Positions 1-9,501 of a DNA stretch of 64,000 nt are shown here, piece after piece. Within the stretch, counting starts at the first letter, position 1, and every line of letters starts with the position of its first letter. Below the pieces are notes generated by a model. It worked only from the letters and a program-made list of their open reading frames with translations. It did not search any database and was not told where the DNA came from. The translations under genes were made by a program, and so were the position numbers. Source of the stretch: Bauldia sp. (GTDB taxonomy: Bacteria > Pseudomonadota > Alphaproteobacteria > Rhizobiales > Kaistiaceae); the NCBI GenBank assembly GCA_026126025.1, contig JAHCJZ010000001.1, forward strand, positions 186,001 through 250,000. The letters are read 5' to 3'.

Positions 1-1
1 C

Positions 2-502
2 GCTATCCTCGACGGCAGCTGGGCGGCGTGGGTGGAGGAAGCGCGACCGGTGGCGACCGACGCAGCCGCGCCCGTGGCCGCATCGTTCACCGCATCGCTC
101 CGGCCGGAAATCCTCGTCGCCACCGCGGACGTCGCCGCGCGCGTCGGCACCGACACGGTCCTGATCGACGCGCGCTCGCCGGCGCAATATCGCGGCGAGG
201 AGACGAGCCAGCTGGTCCTCCGCCCCGGCCACATCCCGGGCGCCGTCAATTTCGACAACGCGCTCACCTTCGACGCAGCGACGCACCGCCTGCTGCCGCC
301 CGACGCGATCCGCGCCCTGCTTCCCGCCGCGGCGCGCGATCCGGCGACACCCGCGATCGTCTACTGCAATTCCGGCCACTGGAGCTCGATCGTCTGGTTC
401 GTCCTCCACGAGCTCCTCGGCTACGCCGATATGCGCCTCTACGCCGGCTCCATGGCCGCCTGGAGCCGCATCCCCGAACTGCCGGTGGAAACCGGCGAGT
501 AA
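2..502 (+). CDS. Sulfurtransferase (rhodanese), C-terminal part, cut by window start
   Basis: The reading frame is open to the left edge, so the N-terminal part lies outside the window. The first residues visible (AILDGSWAAW) look like the end of one rhodanese domain. A second full rhodanese domain follows, with VLIDARSPAQYRG near its start and a catalytic loop CNSGHWSS. Two-domain rhodaneses move sulfane sulfur from thiosulfate or 3-mercaptopyruvate to cyanide or thiol acceptors. The Cys-Asn-Ser-Gly-His loop fits neither the classical TST nor the MST loop exactly, so the donor is uncertain. A GTG at 32 could be read as a start, but that would begin in the middle of a domain. Confidence 0.85.
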   Translation, partial: AILDGSWAAWVEEARPVATDAAAPVAASFTASLRPEILVATADVAARVGTDTVLIDARSPAQYRGEETSQLVLRPGHIPGAVNFDNALTFDAATHRLLPPDAIRALLPAAARDPATPAIVYCNSGHWSSIVWFVLHELLGYADMRLYAGSMAAWSRIPELPVETGE

Positions 503-548
503 GTGAGTACTCACCCTTTCTTTCGCCGGGGCGACGAGGCTGAGATTG

Positions 549-1208
549 TCAGCCGCCAATCGCCTCCGCCACGACTTGCCGGACCACCGGCAGGAGCTCC
601 GCCTCGAACCACGGGTTCTTCCTGATCCAGGAATTGTTGCGCCAGGACGGGTGCGGCAGCGGGATGACCGGCGGGCCGCTCCGCGCCGTCGCCTCCATGA
701 TCTCGCGCCAGGCGGCGACGGTGTCGGTGAGGTTGCCGCGCACCAGCGGGCCGAGGTGATAGGCGTGCGCGTAGAGGCCGATGGCGAGGATCGCGCGCAG
801 CTGCCGAAGGTGCGGGAACACCTGCGGGCGCCATAGCGGGGCGCATTCGCGCCGCGGCGGAAGGTCGCCGCCCTTCGCGTCCTGGCCCGGAAAGCAGAAG
901 CCCATCGGGACGATCGCCACCCGCGCGTCGTCGTAGAAGGTCTCGCGGTCGACACCCATCCAGCTGCGGAGCCGGTCGCCGGACGGGTCGGTGAAGGGGA
1001 GGCCGCTCGCATGGACCCGCGTCCCCGGCGCCTGGCCGACGATGCAGAGGCGCGCCGACGGCTTGGCGCGGATCACCGGCCGCGGCTCGTGCGGCAGGGG
1101 CGCGCCGCGCGGCGCGTCGCGGCAGACCCGGCAGGACCGGATCGAAGCCAGCAACGCATCGAACCCGGCCGCGGCGCCGGCCGGTTCCTCCAGATCTTGC
1201 GCCGCCAT
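549..1208 (-). CDS. Uracil-DNA glycosylase family protein
   Basis: A 219-residue protein of the COG1573 uracil-DNA glycosylase family, which removes uracil from DNA at the start of base excision repair. The first catalytic motif is GQAPG (residues 58-62) followed by SGLPFTDPSGDRLR. The last motif is PHPSWRNNSW around residue 186. Cys26 and Cys29 (CRVCR) could be part of an Fe-S cluster as in family 4/5 enzymes, but I cannot place four clear ligands. It lies between the convergent sulfurtransferase and the divergent histidine kinase. The exact substrate class is not certain. Confidence 0.85.
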   Translation of the reverse strand: MAAQDLEEPAGAAAGFDALLASIRSCRVCRDAPRGAPLPHEPRPVIRAKPSARLCIVGQAPGTRVHASGLPFTDPSGDRLRSWMGVDRETFYDDARVAIVPMGFCFPGQDAKGGDLPPRRECAPLWRPQVFPHLRQLRAILAIGLYAHAYHLGPLVRGNLTDTVAAWREIMEATARSGPPVIPLPHPSWRNNSWIRKNPWFEAELLPVVRQVVAEAIGG

Positions 1209-1294
1209 TAACCACGCTCCTGAAAGCCATCTTAAGCCTTCCCCCGCAATTGTTAGTCAACCAAGCGGAAAAAGGCGTTCAGGGAAGGCCGTCG

Positions 1295-2824
1295 ATGACT
1301 GCCGTGCGCTCCGGCGAGTCCGACAAGACAGCGATCAACCGCCAGCGCGCCGAGCGGCGCCGCGCGGTCGCGCGCACCGTCCACGACCTTCGCGAAAGGC
1401 TCACCTCGAGCACCGGCACCCGACCGGCCTTCGACTACGAACTCGCCCTGACCTATGCCCGCAACCGCCGCAGCGCGACCTTCGTGCTGCCGCTGCTCGT
1501 CATCCTGGTGGGCGCGACGGCGCTGCTGTGGATCGACGTGGCCTTCGTCGCGACCTGGGCGCTCGTCGTGCTGGCGGTTCAGCTCGTCACCCTGATGATG
1601 TCGCGCCAGTTCCTGGCGACACCCGCCGCCAAGGTGAATGTCCGGCAATGGGTGCGCCGCTTCGTCGGCGCCGACATCGCGCATGGCCTCGCCTGGTCCG
1701 GCATGCTCGCCCTGTCGCTGGTCGGCGAGGGCGGGCCGGGGCTCGACGTCTTCCAGTTCTCCACCACCGTCCTGATCATCTCGGTCGGCACGATGCTGGC
1801 GTCGACCGTGCCGGCCGCCGCGGTCGCCGGCACCATCTCGATGGGCCTCACCGCGGTGGTCGTCTTCGCCAGCCACGGGACACCGCTCTATTACGCGATG
1901 GCCCTTCTCGCCGCCGGCGCGGAGGTGTTCTTCCTCGTGCTTGCCGGCCGGTTCTATTCGGCGACGTTGGCGACGCTGGAATCCCGTGCCGAGAAGGATC
2001 TCCTCATCGGCGAGCTCGGCACCGCCAAGGCGATCTCGGACGAATCGCGCCGCCGCGCCGAGGAGGCGAACCTCGCCAAGTCGCGCTTCCTCGCTACCAT
2101 GAGCCATGAGCTGCGCACGCCGCTCAACGCTATCCTCGGCTTCTCCGAGGTGATGAAGAACGAGGTCCTCGGGCCGATCGAGAATGCCAGCTACCGCGAC
2201 TATGCCGGCGACATCCATGCCAGCGGCCAGCACCTCCTCAACCTCATCAACGAGATCCTCGATCTGTCGCGGATCGAGGCCGGCCGCTACGAGCTTCACG
2301 AGGAGCCGCTCAACCTCGCCCACCTCGTCGAGGAATGCCGCCACCTCGTCCAGCTCAAGGCGAAGACCAAGAACATCGCGATCGTCGAGGAAATCGAGCC
2401 CGATCTGCCGCGGCTATGGGCCGATCCGCGCGCGATCCGCCAGGTGATCCTCAACCTGCTGTCGAACGCGGTGAAGTTCACGCAGCCCGGCGGCCACATC
2501 GAGGTCACTGTCGGCTGGACCAGCAAGGGCGGGCAGTACGCGTCGGTCCGCGACAACGGCCCGGGCATCCCCGAGGAGGAGATCCCGATCGTCCTCTCCG
2601 CCTTCGGCCAGGGCTCAATCGCGATCAAGGGGGCCGAGGAGGGAACCGGACTTGGCCTCTCGATCGTCCAGGCGCTGATGCACACCCATGACGGCACCTT
2701 CGAGCTCACCTCGAAGCTGCGCGAGGGCACCGTCGCCACCGCCACCTTCCCGCGGTCACGCGTGATGGAAGCGCTGCCCCCGATGGGCGAGGAAGGGACG
2801 ACCCGCCTCCGCCGCGCGGGCTAG
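1295..2824 (+). CDS. Membrane sensor histidine kinase, PleC/PdhS-like
   Basis: A 509-residue sensor kinase. After a basic N-terminus come about six hydrophobic segments (residues roughly 60-220), then a linker and a HisKA domain with the phospho-acceptor His271 in ATMSHELRTPLNA. The HATPase domain has the N box (NLLSNAVKF), G1 (DNGPGIP) and G2 (GTGLGLSIV). The HisKA sequence (FSEVMKNEVLGP) is typical of the alphaproteobacterial PleC/DivJ/PdhS group that feeds the DivK cell-cycle relay, but no partner is in the window. An in-frame TTG lies at 1250. I chose the ATG at 1295 because AGGGAAGG stands just upstream. The stop overlaps the convergent next gene at CTAG. Confidence 0.9.
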   Translation: MTAVRSGESDKTAINRQRAERRRAVARTVHDLRERLTSSTGTRPAFDYELALTYARNRRSATFVLPLLVILVGATALLWIDVAFVATWALVVLAVQLVTLMMSRQFLATPAAKVNVRQWVRRFVGADIAHGLAWSGMLALSLVGEGGPGLDVFQFSTTVLIISVGTMLASTVPAAAVAGTISMGLTAVVVFASHGTPLYYAMALLAAGAEVFFLVLAGRFYSATLATLESRAEKDLLIGELGTAKAISDESRRRAEEANLAKSRFLATMSHELRTPLNAILGFSEVMKNEVLGPIENASYRDYAGDIHASGQHLLNLINEILDLSRIEAGRYELHEEPLNLAHLVEECRHLVQLKAKTKNIAIVEEIEPDLPRLWADPRAIRQVILNLLSNAVKFTQPGGHIEVTVGWTSKGGQYASVRDNGPGIPEEEIPIVLSAFGQGSIAIKGAEEGTGLGLSIVQALMHTHDGTFELTSKLREGTVATATFPRSRVMEALPPMGEEGTTRLRRAG

Positions 2825-3066
2825 AGGCCCGGCGGGGGGCGCGGCAGCGGCATCCAGCAGGCGAGCTCGCCTTCGGAGAAGACGACCGTGCTGCTCGGCC
2901 CGGAATCGGCCGTGTACCAGCAGGCCTCGGCCTCGTGCCGCGGCGTCCCCCAGCGGACCAGTTCCACCTCGGCCGGCCACTGCTCGCTGCGATGGACCAC
3001 CGCCAGAATGCGGCTCCCGTCGCGCGGCGCCGCGTTCATCGGCCGCCAGTCCTCTGTCTTCGTCAT
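2821..3066 (-). CDS. Small conserved hypothetical protein
   Basis: An 81-residue protein beginning MTKTEDWRPMNAAPRDGSRI. The W-x-P-M-x-x-A-P-R-D-G pattern followed by short beta segments recurs in small uncharacterised alphaproteobacterial and phage proteins. No catalytic motif or membrane segment is visible. The ATG at 3066 has a GGGAG-like ribosome site in front of it, so I prefer it to an ATG 39 codons further upstream whose extra residues look non-coding. It converges on the histidine kinase with overlapping stops. Function unknown. Confidence 0.65.
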   Translation of the reverse strand: MTKTEDWRPMNAAPRDGSRILAVVHRSEQWPAEVELVRWGTPRHEAEACWYTADSGPSSTVVFSEGELACWMPLPRPPPGL

Positions 3067-3182
3067 CGCGACTCCCTGCCGCCCGGAAGGTCGTGGCAGC
3101 GGCCGGGAAATGCAAGCTGACGGCTTGCCCGCATGGGTGGAGGCACATACAGTCCGCGCCCGGTGAGGAGACGAGAACCCCA

Positions 3183-4439
3183 ATGAGGGTCACGCAGACA
3201 TTCTTGATGGCCGGCGCTATTGCGCTTCTGGCCATGCACCCGGCTTCGGCCCAGATATCCGGTCGCGCCAATGTCCTTGGCGGCGATACGCTTTCCATCA
3301 ACGGCCAGAACATCCGGCTCTACGGCATCGACGCCATCGAGTTTCACCAGTTCTGCTACGTCGACGGTCAGCCCTGGGCCTGCGGCGCGCCGGCGATCCG
3401 CCAGTTCCAGACGCTGGCCGAGCTCGGCCGGACCACCTGCGAGCCGACCGGCGAGGCAATCGGCGGCTTCGTCTGGGCGGTCTGCGAGCTCGGCGGGCTG
3501 GACCTCGCCGAAGAGCTTGTGCGGCAGGGCCTCGCGATCGCGCTCCGCGAGCAGACCGACCGGTACGCCGCCGTCGAGGACCGGGCGCGCGAAGCGCGCC
3601 AGGGCATCTGGGCCGGCATCTTCGTCCCCCCCGCGACCTTTCGCGAGACCATGGCGCTGAGCGAGGACCGCATCCGCCAGCGCGCCCACGAGACGATCGG
3701 CGCCGAAGTCGACGCCGCGATGCTCGCCCTCGGCCCGCAGCTGGCAATGTTCCAGGACCTTGAGATCGGAACCACCACCGAGGACGGCATCGAGCGTCGG
3801 GCCGAGGTCGGCGATCTCCCGGTCGGTTTCGTTCTCAGCGCCGTCCCGCCCCCCGGCATCTTCAACTGGCAGGCCGCCACCAACGATTATTCGCGGTGGC
3901 GCGCCGGCACGATCGCGACCGCCTCGCGGAGCGCCAGCCTCGCCGTCTGGGCGGAAATCACCGCCCGGGTAGCGCGCGAACTCACGACCGACAATGTCGA
4001 CCGCTATGTCGCGGCGATCAACGCGGCCGCGGCCCCGATCATCGAGGAGGGACGGCAGCCCGTGCTCGTCGTGCGTGCCCAGGGCGATCCGGTCTGGATC
4101 GCGGCATGGCGCGACGACAACCCCGCCGGCGGCGTCACCATCGAGCACAGGGAAGGCCTCGAAGGGACGGCCTATGTCGTGACCGTCGACGGCATCGACA
4201 TCTACACCGGACCGATGATGCCGGGGCAGTCCCTCGTCTTCCCGGCCGATGTCCTGGCCACGATGGCGCTGGTGACGAACGACGACGGCGCCATCGTCCA
4301 GGTCAGCGAGAGCGAGAACATCGAAGGCGAAACCCTCGTCTTCACCTATGGCCAGGTGCTGACGTGGCGCGACGGCGACGTCGTCTCGATCCGCTACCCC
4401 GATCAGTCGAACCCCTACGCCCAGCCCGGCAACTTCTAA
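3183..4439 (+). CDS. Exported SNase-like protein with long C-terminal extension
   Basis: A 418-residue protein with a signal peptide (cleavage probably after HPASA, residue about 20). Residues 25-155 form a staphylococcal-nuclease-like domain: YGIDAIEFHQFC resembles the SNase YGIDAPE strand, and AREARQGIW is the usual end of such domains. The metal-binding and catalytic Arg/Glu/Asp pattern is only partly recognisable, so nuclease activity is not assured. The remaining 260 residues match nothing I know. A GAGGAG site precedes the ATG at 3183. The DUF2125-like gene starts 11 bases after the stop, so the two are probably co-transcribed and act in the envelope. Confidence 0.75.
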   Translation: MRVTQTFLMAGAIALLAMHPASAQISGRANVLGGDTLSINGQNIRLYGIDAIEFHQFCYVDGQPWACGAPAIRQFQTLAELGRTTCEPTGEAIGGFVWAVCELGGLDLAEELVRQGLAIALREQTDRYAAVEDRAREARQGIWAGIFVPPATFRETMALSEDRIRQRAHETIGAEVDAAMLALGPQLAMFQDLEIGTTTEDGIERRAEVGDLPVGFVLSAVPPPGIFNWQAATNDYSRWRAGTIATASRSASLAVWAEITARVARELTTDNVDRYVAAINAAAAPIIEEGRQPVLVVRAQGDPVWIAAWRDDNPAGGVTIEHREGLEGTAYVVTVDGIDIYTGPMMPGQSLVFPADVLATMALVTNDDGAIVQVSESENIEGETLVFTYGQVLTWRDGDVVSIRYPDQSNPYAQPGNF

Positions 4440-4450
4440 CCGAGCGACCA

Positions 4451-5692
4451 ATGTCCCAGCGCGGCCCTTCGAGAAGAACAGCGCAGTCCGGCGCGACGCA
4501 GCAGCGCCGGTCGCCGCTGGTCATCTACACCGTCCTTGCCGTCGGCCTCCTGGTGGTTGGGGGCGTGTTCGTGGCGATCTCCGGCGGCGCGTCGGACGAT
4601 ACCGAAGCGCCGGACGTCGGCGCGGGCTCGCTTCTCGCCGGCGCCGATGGAGGCCCCGCCCAGCCGGCCGCGGGCGGCGAGGCGACTCCGGCGGCCGATG
4701 CCGGCCTCGCGCCGGAGCTTCAGGAATGGGCCGAGGGCCTGCGCGCGGCCGGATACCGGATCGCCTTCGGCAATGCCGACGGGACCAGCTTCGGCCGCGT
4801 CGAGATCGCCGGTCCCGAGGGCACGCTGGGCTGGATCTGGGCGGCGGAGAATGTCTCCGTCACCGGCCTCGACGGTGGCGAGGTCACCGCGACGGTTTCC
4901 GGCCAGCCTGCCGCCGGCACGCCGGCGCGCATGCAGCTCACCTTCAGCCGTGACGGGGCGCTGCGCACCTACAACCTCACCGCAGACGTGGCGCGCATCA
5001 TCTTTGCCCGCAACGATGCCGGCGAAGTCACCGGCGTCACGCTCGACGCCACCAATCTTACGATCCAGCCGCCCGATGATACGGCGCCGACCACCGCCGC
5101 GCGGTTCCAGGTCACGTTCGCGCCGGCCGCCGGGCCGGGCCTGTTGCCCGACGGCACGACCGGCACGCTGCGCATCCAGGAGCTCAAGATGCCCGGCCAG
5201 TTCAATGGGCCGCTCGGCGGAACGATGGCGCGGCTCACCGCGAACTTCACGCTTGAGGACGGCTTCGACAGCCTCGCTCTGGCCGAGGAGCTCGACGGAT
5301 GGCTAGCGCTGGCGGCGGCCGCCGCCACGCCCGGCGCCGGCTACAGCGTGACCCTGTCCGACATCGACCTGGAGTGGGGCCTCCTGCTCCTCACCGGCAG
5401 CGGGTCGTTCGGCCTCGACGCCGAGATGCGGCCGATCCTCGCGGTGGACGCGGCGATCTTCGACTTCCTTGCGACGATCGATCCGTTCGACGTGGCGCAG
5501 GGCTACGATTCGGCGCTGGTCGCCGACTGGGTCGCCGCGCTGTTTGAGCGCCAGGCTGCGGGCGAGACGACGCAGAACTTCGACCTCACCATCGCCGACG
5601 GCGTGATCACGCTGTCGAGCGACGATCTCGGCCTCGCGCCGCTGCAGCTCGGGACCGTCGGCCCGATCGAGGTTCTGGCGCCTGCGGAATAG
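4451..5692 (+). CDS. Membrane-anchored periplasmic protein, DUF2125-like
   Basis: A 413-residue protein with a short basic N-terminus, one transmembrane helix (residues about 22-45, VIYTVLAVGLLVVGGVFVAI), an Ala/Gly/Pro-rich linker, and a large periplasmic beta-rich domain. The start of that domain (EWAEGLRAAGYRI) and the repeated beta-strand texture fit the DUF2125 family found mostly in Hyphomicrobiales, whose role is unknown. It directly follows the SNase-like gene. Family assignment is by pattern only. Confidence 0.65.
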   Translation: MSQRGPSRRTAQSGATQQRRSPLVIYTVLAVGLLVVGGVFVAISGGASDDTEAPDVGAGSLLAGADGGPAQPAAGGEATPAADAGLAPELQEWAEGLRAAGYRIAFGNADGTSFGRVEIAGPEGTLGWIWAAENVSVTGLDGGEVTATVSGQPAAGTPARMQLTFSRDGALRTYNLTADVARIIFARNDAGEVTGVTLDATNLTIQPPDDTAPTTAARFQVTFAPAAGPGLLPDGTTGTLRIQELKMPGQFNGPLGGTMARLTANFTLEDGFDSLALAEELDGWLALAAAAATPGAGYSVTLSDIDLEWGLLLLTGSGSFGLDAEMRPILAVDAAIFDFLATIDPFDVAQGYDSALVADWVAALFERQAAGETTQNFDLTIADGVITLSSDDLGLAPLQLGTVGPIEVLAPAE

Positions 5693-5699
5693 GGAGAAA

Positions 5700-5774
5700 T
5701 GGTGGGCGGTACTGGGATTGAACCAGTGACCCCTCGCGTGTGAAGCGAGTGCTCTCCCGCTGAGCTAACCGCCC
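5700..5774 (-). tRNA. tRNA-Val, anticodon CAC
   Basis: Read on the minus strand the gene starts GGGCGGTTAGCTCAGC and ends with an encoded CCA. The acceptor stem is GGGCGGT/ACCGCCC. The anticodon stem is CTCGC/GCGAG around the loop TTCACAC, giving anticodon CAC (valine, GUG codons). The T arm is ACTGG-TTCAATC-CCAGT. Total length with CCA is 75 nt. It sits just downstream of, and opposite to, the DUF2125-like gene. Confidence 0.95.
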
Positions 5775-5777
5775 GTC

Positions 5778-5880
5778 AGAGCATGATCCGAAAAAGCGGA
5801 TGCCGGCTTTTCGAGAAGACCATGCTCCAGCAAAGACATAACGCTGGAGCGTGATTCGACTTGGTTGGATCACGCTCCAG
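5778..5880. repeat. Pair of intergenic palindromic repeat units
   Basis: Two hairpin-forming units lie between tRNA-Val and gph. The first runs from AGCATGATCCG to CATGCTC with an internal AAAAAGCGGATGCCGGCTTTT stem. The second has perfect 12-bp arms CTGGAGCGTGAT (5844-5855) and ATCACGCTCCAG (5869-5880) around ATTCGACTTGGTTGG-type sequence. Both are recognisable as dispersed short palindromes common between genes in Hyphomicrobiales. Confidence 0.8.
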
Positions 5881-5936
5881 GTCAGGCGCGGCATATAAGG
5901 TTCGGCGGAATCCCGAGTCAACGGGCCGGTCCGCCG

Positions 5937-6620
5937 CTATGTCGTCCGCGCCGCGAGGATGGCGTCGACGGCCTCGTCGAGCTGGTCGAAATGGCTGATC
6001 AGCCGGTCCGGGCCGAAGGTCGCGACCGGCACCGGCGTGTAGCCGAAATCGACGCACACCACGGGAAGGCCGGCATTGCGCGCCGTCTTCACGTCAGTCT
6101 CCGAGTCGCCCACCATGACCGACGCCATCGGGTCGCCGCCGGCCTTGGCGATGGTCCGCAGGAGATGCTGGCCGTCGGGCTTGCGGATGTCGAACGTGTC
6201 GCCGCCGCACACCGCCGCGAAGCGGTCGATGATCCCGAGGTCGCGCAGCAGCGCGCGCGAGAGGCCTTCGAGCTTGTTGGTGCACACCGCGAGCCGCCAC
6301 CCGCGGGCGCGGAACCGGTCGATCGCCGCGACGACGCCCGGATACGGCCGGCTGCCGTCGGCGATGTGCGGCTCGTAATAGGCCACGAACTCGTCGAACA
6401 GCCGGTCGATCTGCTCCGGCGTGCGGTCGGCGCCGACGGCCTTCAGCCCGCGCTCGATCAGGGCCTGCACGCCGGCACCGATCATCTCGGTCGCCTCGGC
6501 CATGGAAAGGGTGCGCAGCCCGTCGCGCTCCAGCAGCATGTTGAGGGTGGCGACCAGATCGGGCGCCGTATCCACCAGCGTGCCGTCGAGATCGAGCGCG
6601 AGAACCGGGGAGGAATCCAT
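5937..6620 (-). CDS. gph: Phosphoglycolate phosphatase (HAD family)
   Basis: A 227-residue HAD-superfamily phosphatase. It has the nucleophile motif LDLDGTLVDTAPDL (residues 9-22), a helical cap, motif II in CTNKLEG, and motif IV MVGDSETDVKTARNAG. The ending VDFGYTPVPV is usual in Gph. It hydrolyses 2-phosphoglycolate, a by-product of DNA repair and oxygenase reactions. It is divergent from rpiA, a neighbour arrangement often seen in rhizobia. Confidence 0.9.
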   Translation of the reverse strand: MDSSPVLALDLDGTLVDTAPDLVATLNMLLERDGLRTLSMAEATEMIGAGVQALIERGLKAVGADRTPEQIDRLFDEFVAYYEPHIADGSRPYPGVVAAIDRFRARGWRLAVCTNKLEGLSRALLRDLGIIDRFAAVCGGDTFDIRKPDGQHLLRTIAKAGGDPMASVMVGDSETDVKTARNAGLPVVCVDFGYTPVPVATFGPDRLISHFDQLDEAVDAILAARTT

Positions 6621-6742
6621 CGCAAGCCTTTGATGTTATTGGAATACGGAGCGCGATCCCGTAGCCGTGTGGCCCGCGGGGGAGGGCGGTAGCGTCCCGA
6701 CGGGGGCTCTGATAACAAGCCTGCACCTTGACGGAAACAGGC

Positions 6743-7486
6743 ATGATTGAAGCACCCGCGACAAACCCGCCGCCGGCCGATGCGATGGAGGCGCTGAAGC
6801 GCCGCGCCGCCGCCGCGGCGCTCGACTCCATCCAGTCCGGCATGATCGTCGGCCTCGGCACCGGCTCGACCGCCGACCAGTTCATCCGCCTTCTCGCCGA
6901 AAAGGCGCGGGCCGGGCTGAAGGTCCGCACCGTGTCGAGCTCCGAGCGCAGCACCACGCTGGCCCGCGCCGAGGGCCTCGACGTCGCCACGCTGGACGAG
7001 CTGCCGCAGCTCGACGTCACCGTCGACGGCGCCGACGAGGTCGACCAGCAGCTCCGCCTCATCAAGGGCGGTGGCGGCGCGCTGCTGCGCGAGAAGATCG
7101 TCGCCACCGCCTCGCGGCGGATGATCGTCATCTGCGACGAGGGCAAGCTCGTTGCCGAGCTTGGCCGGTTTCCCCTGCCGATCGAGGTCGTCCCCTTCGG
7201 CGTCACCGCGATCCGCGCCTCGCTCGACAAAGCCGCCGCGCGCCTCGGCCTCGGCGGTGCGATGGCGGTGCGCCAGACCGCCACCGGCGAGCCCTATTAC
7301 ACCGACGGCGGCCACCTGATCATCGACGCATCGTTTGGCCGCATTCCCGACCCAGAAGCCCTCGCGGATGCGCTGGACCGCATCCCCGGGGTGGTTCTGC
7401 ATGGCCTTTTCATCGGACTGGCGAGCGAGGTGATCCTCGCCGGCGCCGACGGGGTGAGGCGGCTGACCCCGCCGCAGCCAGCGTAA
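6743..7486 (+). CDS. rpiA: Ribose-5-phosphate isomerase A
   Basis: A 247-residue cytosolic enzyme that interconverts ribose 5-phosphate and ribulose 5-phosphate. Family motifs are [24 protein letters not shown] and [13 protein letters not shown]. The ATG at 6743 has GGAAA seven bases upstream; a TTG 15 bases earlier and an ATG at 6785 are alternatives. The 14 or so residues before MEALKRRAA are not conserved in the family. It is followed after 16 bases by the DUF2059 gene, so the two likely share a transcript. Confidence 0.95.
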   Translation: MIEAPATNPPPADAMEALKRRAAAAALDSIQSGMIVGLGTGSTADQFIRLLAEKARAGLKVRTVSSSERSTTLARAEGLDVATLDELPQLDVTVDGADEVDQQLRLIKGGGGALLREKIVATASRRMIVICDEGKLVAELGRFPLPIEVVPFGVTAIRASLDKAAARLGLGGAMAVRQTATGEPYYTDGGHLIIDASFGRIPDPEALADALDRIPGVVLHGLFIGLASEVILAGADGVRRLTPPQPA

Positions 7487-7502
7487 CCTGAGGAGATTCT
7501 CG

Positions 7503-8006
7503 ATGAAGTCCGTTCGCGCCGTTCTTGGCTCGATTGCTATCGTTCTCGCGATGAGCGTCGCCGTCCTTCCTGCCAGGGCGCAGGAAATCAGCGACAGCCA
7601 CCTCCAGGCGGCTCTCCGCGCCTTCCAGCTCTCGCAGTCGGGCGAAGGCTTCGACGAGGTGCTGCCGAACATCGCCGACCAGGTGATGAGCCTTCTGATC
7701 TCGCAGCGGCCGGACCTCTATCGCCAGATCGAGACCGCGGTGAACGATGCGGCGGTGGCCCTGGTGGTGCGGCGCGCCGACCTCAACAACGACATCGCCC
7801 GGCTTTGGGCCCGGCTCTTCACCGAGGAGGAGCTGAACGTGATCATCGCCTTCTACAGCACCTCGGCCGGCCAGAAGCTTGCGGTGAGCGGGTCCGACCT
7901 CCTCAACAGCACCGTTTCGGCCGTCCAGAACTGGTCGGAACGCCTCGGCGAGGAGATGCTTGCGGTCACCCAGGCCAACCTCGAAAGCGCGGGCGTCGAA
8001 TTCTAG
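7503..8006 (+). CDS. Periplasmic DUF2059 family protein
   Basis: A 167-residue protein with a clear signal peptide ending at LPARAQ (about residue 26) and an all-helical mature part. The segment LFTEEELNVIIAFYSTSAGQKL is the hallmark of DUF2059, where an E-L-x-x-I-x-F-Y-x-S-P/S-x-G-x-K pattern recurs. Function is unknown. It has a strong site (CTGAGGAGATT) before its ATG, and the gene sits between rpiA and glutathione reductase as in many rhizobial genomes. Confidence 0.85.
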   Translation: MKSVRAVLGSIAIVLAMSVAVLPARAQEISDSHLQAALRAFQLSQSGEGFDEVLPNIADQVMSLLISQRPDLYRQIETAVNDAAVALVVRRADLNNDIARLWARLFTEEELNVIIAFYSTSAGQKLAVSGSDLLNSTVSAVQNWSERLGEEMLAVTQANLESAGVEF

Positions 8007-8033
8007 GTTCGCGTTCGCGGCTGGGCGAAGGGC

Positions 8034-9419
8034 ATGAGCCGGCGCGAATTCGACCTGTTCGTCATCGGCGGGGGCTCGGGAGGCGTGCGCGCCGCCCGGG
8101 CCGCGGCGCGCCACGGCGCGCGCGTAGCGGTCGCGGAGGAGAGCCGCATCGGCGGCACCTGCGTCATCCGCGGCTGCGTGCCGAAGAAGCTGATGGTCTA
8201 CGCCGCCCGCTATGCGGACGAGTTCGCCGACAGCGTCGGCTTCGGCTGGACCCCGGGGGCCCCCGCCTTCGACTGGGCGACGATGCTGCGCAACATCGAC
8301 CGCGAAATCGACCGGCTGAACCAGGCCTATATCCGCGGGCTCGAGACGGCGGGCGCCGAGATCATCCACAGCCGCGCCACGATCGTGGCGCCGACGGTGG
8401 TCCGGATCGAGGCGACCGGCGAGGAGGTCGAGGCGCGGAACATCGTCGTGGCGACCGGCGGCCGCCCCAATCGCGCCGACGACATCCCCGGCGGCGAGCT
8501 TGCGATCACCTCGGACGACATGTTCCGGCTGGAGACGCTGCCGTTGCGCATTCTCATCGTCGGCGCCGGCTTCGTCGCGATCGAATTCGCCGCCGTGATG
8601 GCCGGGCTGGGCGTCGCGACGACCGTCCTGCACCGCGGCGAGGAGATCCTCCGCCCCTTCGACCGCGACATGCAGCGCATGATGCATGAGTCGATGGAAC
8701 GGCGCGGCATCGCGATCCGCACCCGGGACGAGCTCGCCGCGATCGAGCGCACCCCGACGGGGCTGCTGGCGCGCACCACCGCAGGCGCGGCGATCGAGGC
8801 CGACCAGGTGTTGATGGCGATCGGCCGCACGCCGAACACCACCGGCTTCGGCCTTGCCGAGACCGGCGTCGCGGTCGACCCGGCAGGCGCGATCATGGTC
8901 GACCGGCACTGCCGCACGACCGTGCCGCACATCTTCGCGGTCGGCGACGTGACCAACCGGGTGAACCTGACGCCGGTCGCTGTCCGCGAGGGCCAGGCGG
9001 TGGCGGATACGCTGTTCGGCGGCCGCGAGACCGAGGTCGACCACGCCGACATCCCCCACGCGGTCTTCGGCACGCCGGAGATCGGGGCGGTCGGCCTCAC
9101 CGAGGAGACGGCGCGCGAGCAATATCCGTCGCTCGACATCTACCGCGCCGAGTTCTTGCCGCTGCGCAACCGGCTCTCCGGCCGCGCCGACCGCACGCTG
9201 ATCAAGCTCCTGGTCGATGCCGCGACCGACCGCATCGTCGGCTGCCACATCTTCGGCCCCGAGGCCGCGGAGCTGATCCAGCTCGTCGGAATCGTGGTGA
9301 AGATGCGCGGCCGCAAAGCCGACCTCGATTCCGTCATCGCGCTCCACCCGACCGCGGCGGAGGAGATCGTCACCATGCGCGAGCCTTCCGAGCGGGTGCG
9401 CCGCGCGGCCGCGGAATAG
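8034..9419 (+). CDS. gor: Glutathione-disulfide reductase
   Basis: A 461-residue FAD/NADPH flavoprotein that keeps glutathione reduced. The N-terminal FAD fold is [14 protein letters not shown], and the redox-active disulfide is in [13 protein letters not shown] (residues about 42-54). The NADPH domain is [19 protein letters not shown], and the C-terminal dimer domain holds the catalytic His/Glu in [10 protein letters not shown]. It is 27 bases downstream of the DUF2059 gene. The GCVPKK ending marks it as glutathione reductase rather than lipoamide dehydrogenase. Confidence 0.95.
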   Translation: MSRREFDLFVIGGGSGGVRAARAAARHGARVAVAEESRIGGTCVIRGCVPKKLMVYAARYADEFADSVGFGWTPGAPAFDWATMLRNIDREIDRLNQAYIRGLETAGAEIIHSRATIVAPTVVRIEATGEEVEARNIVVATGGRPNRADDIPGGELAITSDDMFRLETLPLRILIVGAGFVAIEFAAVMAGLGVATTVLHRGEEILRPFDRDMQRMMHESMERRGIAIRTRDELAAIERTPTGLLARTTAGAAIEADQVLMAIGRTPNTTGFGLAETGVAVDPAGAIMVDRHCRTTVPHIFAVGDVTNRVNLTPVAVREGQAVADTLFGGRETEVDHADIPHAVFGTPEIGAVGLTEETAREQYPSLDIYRAEFLPLRNRLSGRADRTLIKLLVDAATDRIVGCHIFGPEAAELIQLVGIVVKMRGRKADLDSVIALHPTAAEEIVTMREPSERVRRAAAE

Positions 9420-9501
9420 GCGCTTCCCGCGCCGCGCGGGTGTGGTTCTTCACACTCCGGGAGTATATAAAGCCGGCCCTTCGGGGCTTCGGAGCACCGT
9501 C

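Noticed and set aside
7410-9347. 645-residue minus-strand open frame
   Set aside because: Antisense to gor and the DUF2059 gene, both with clear family motifs.
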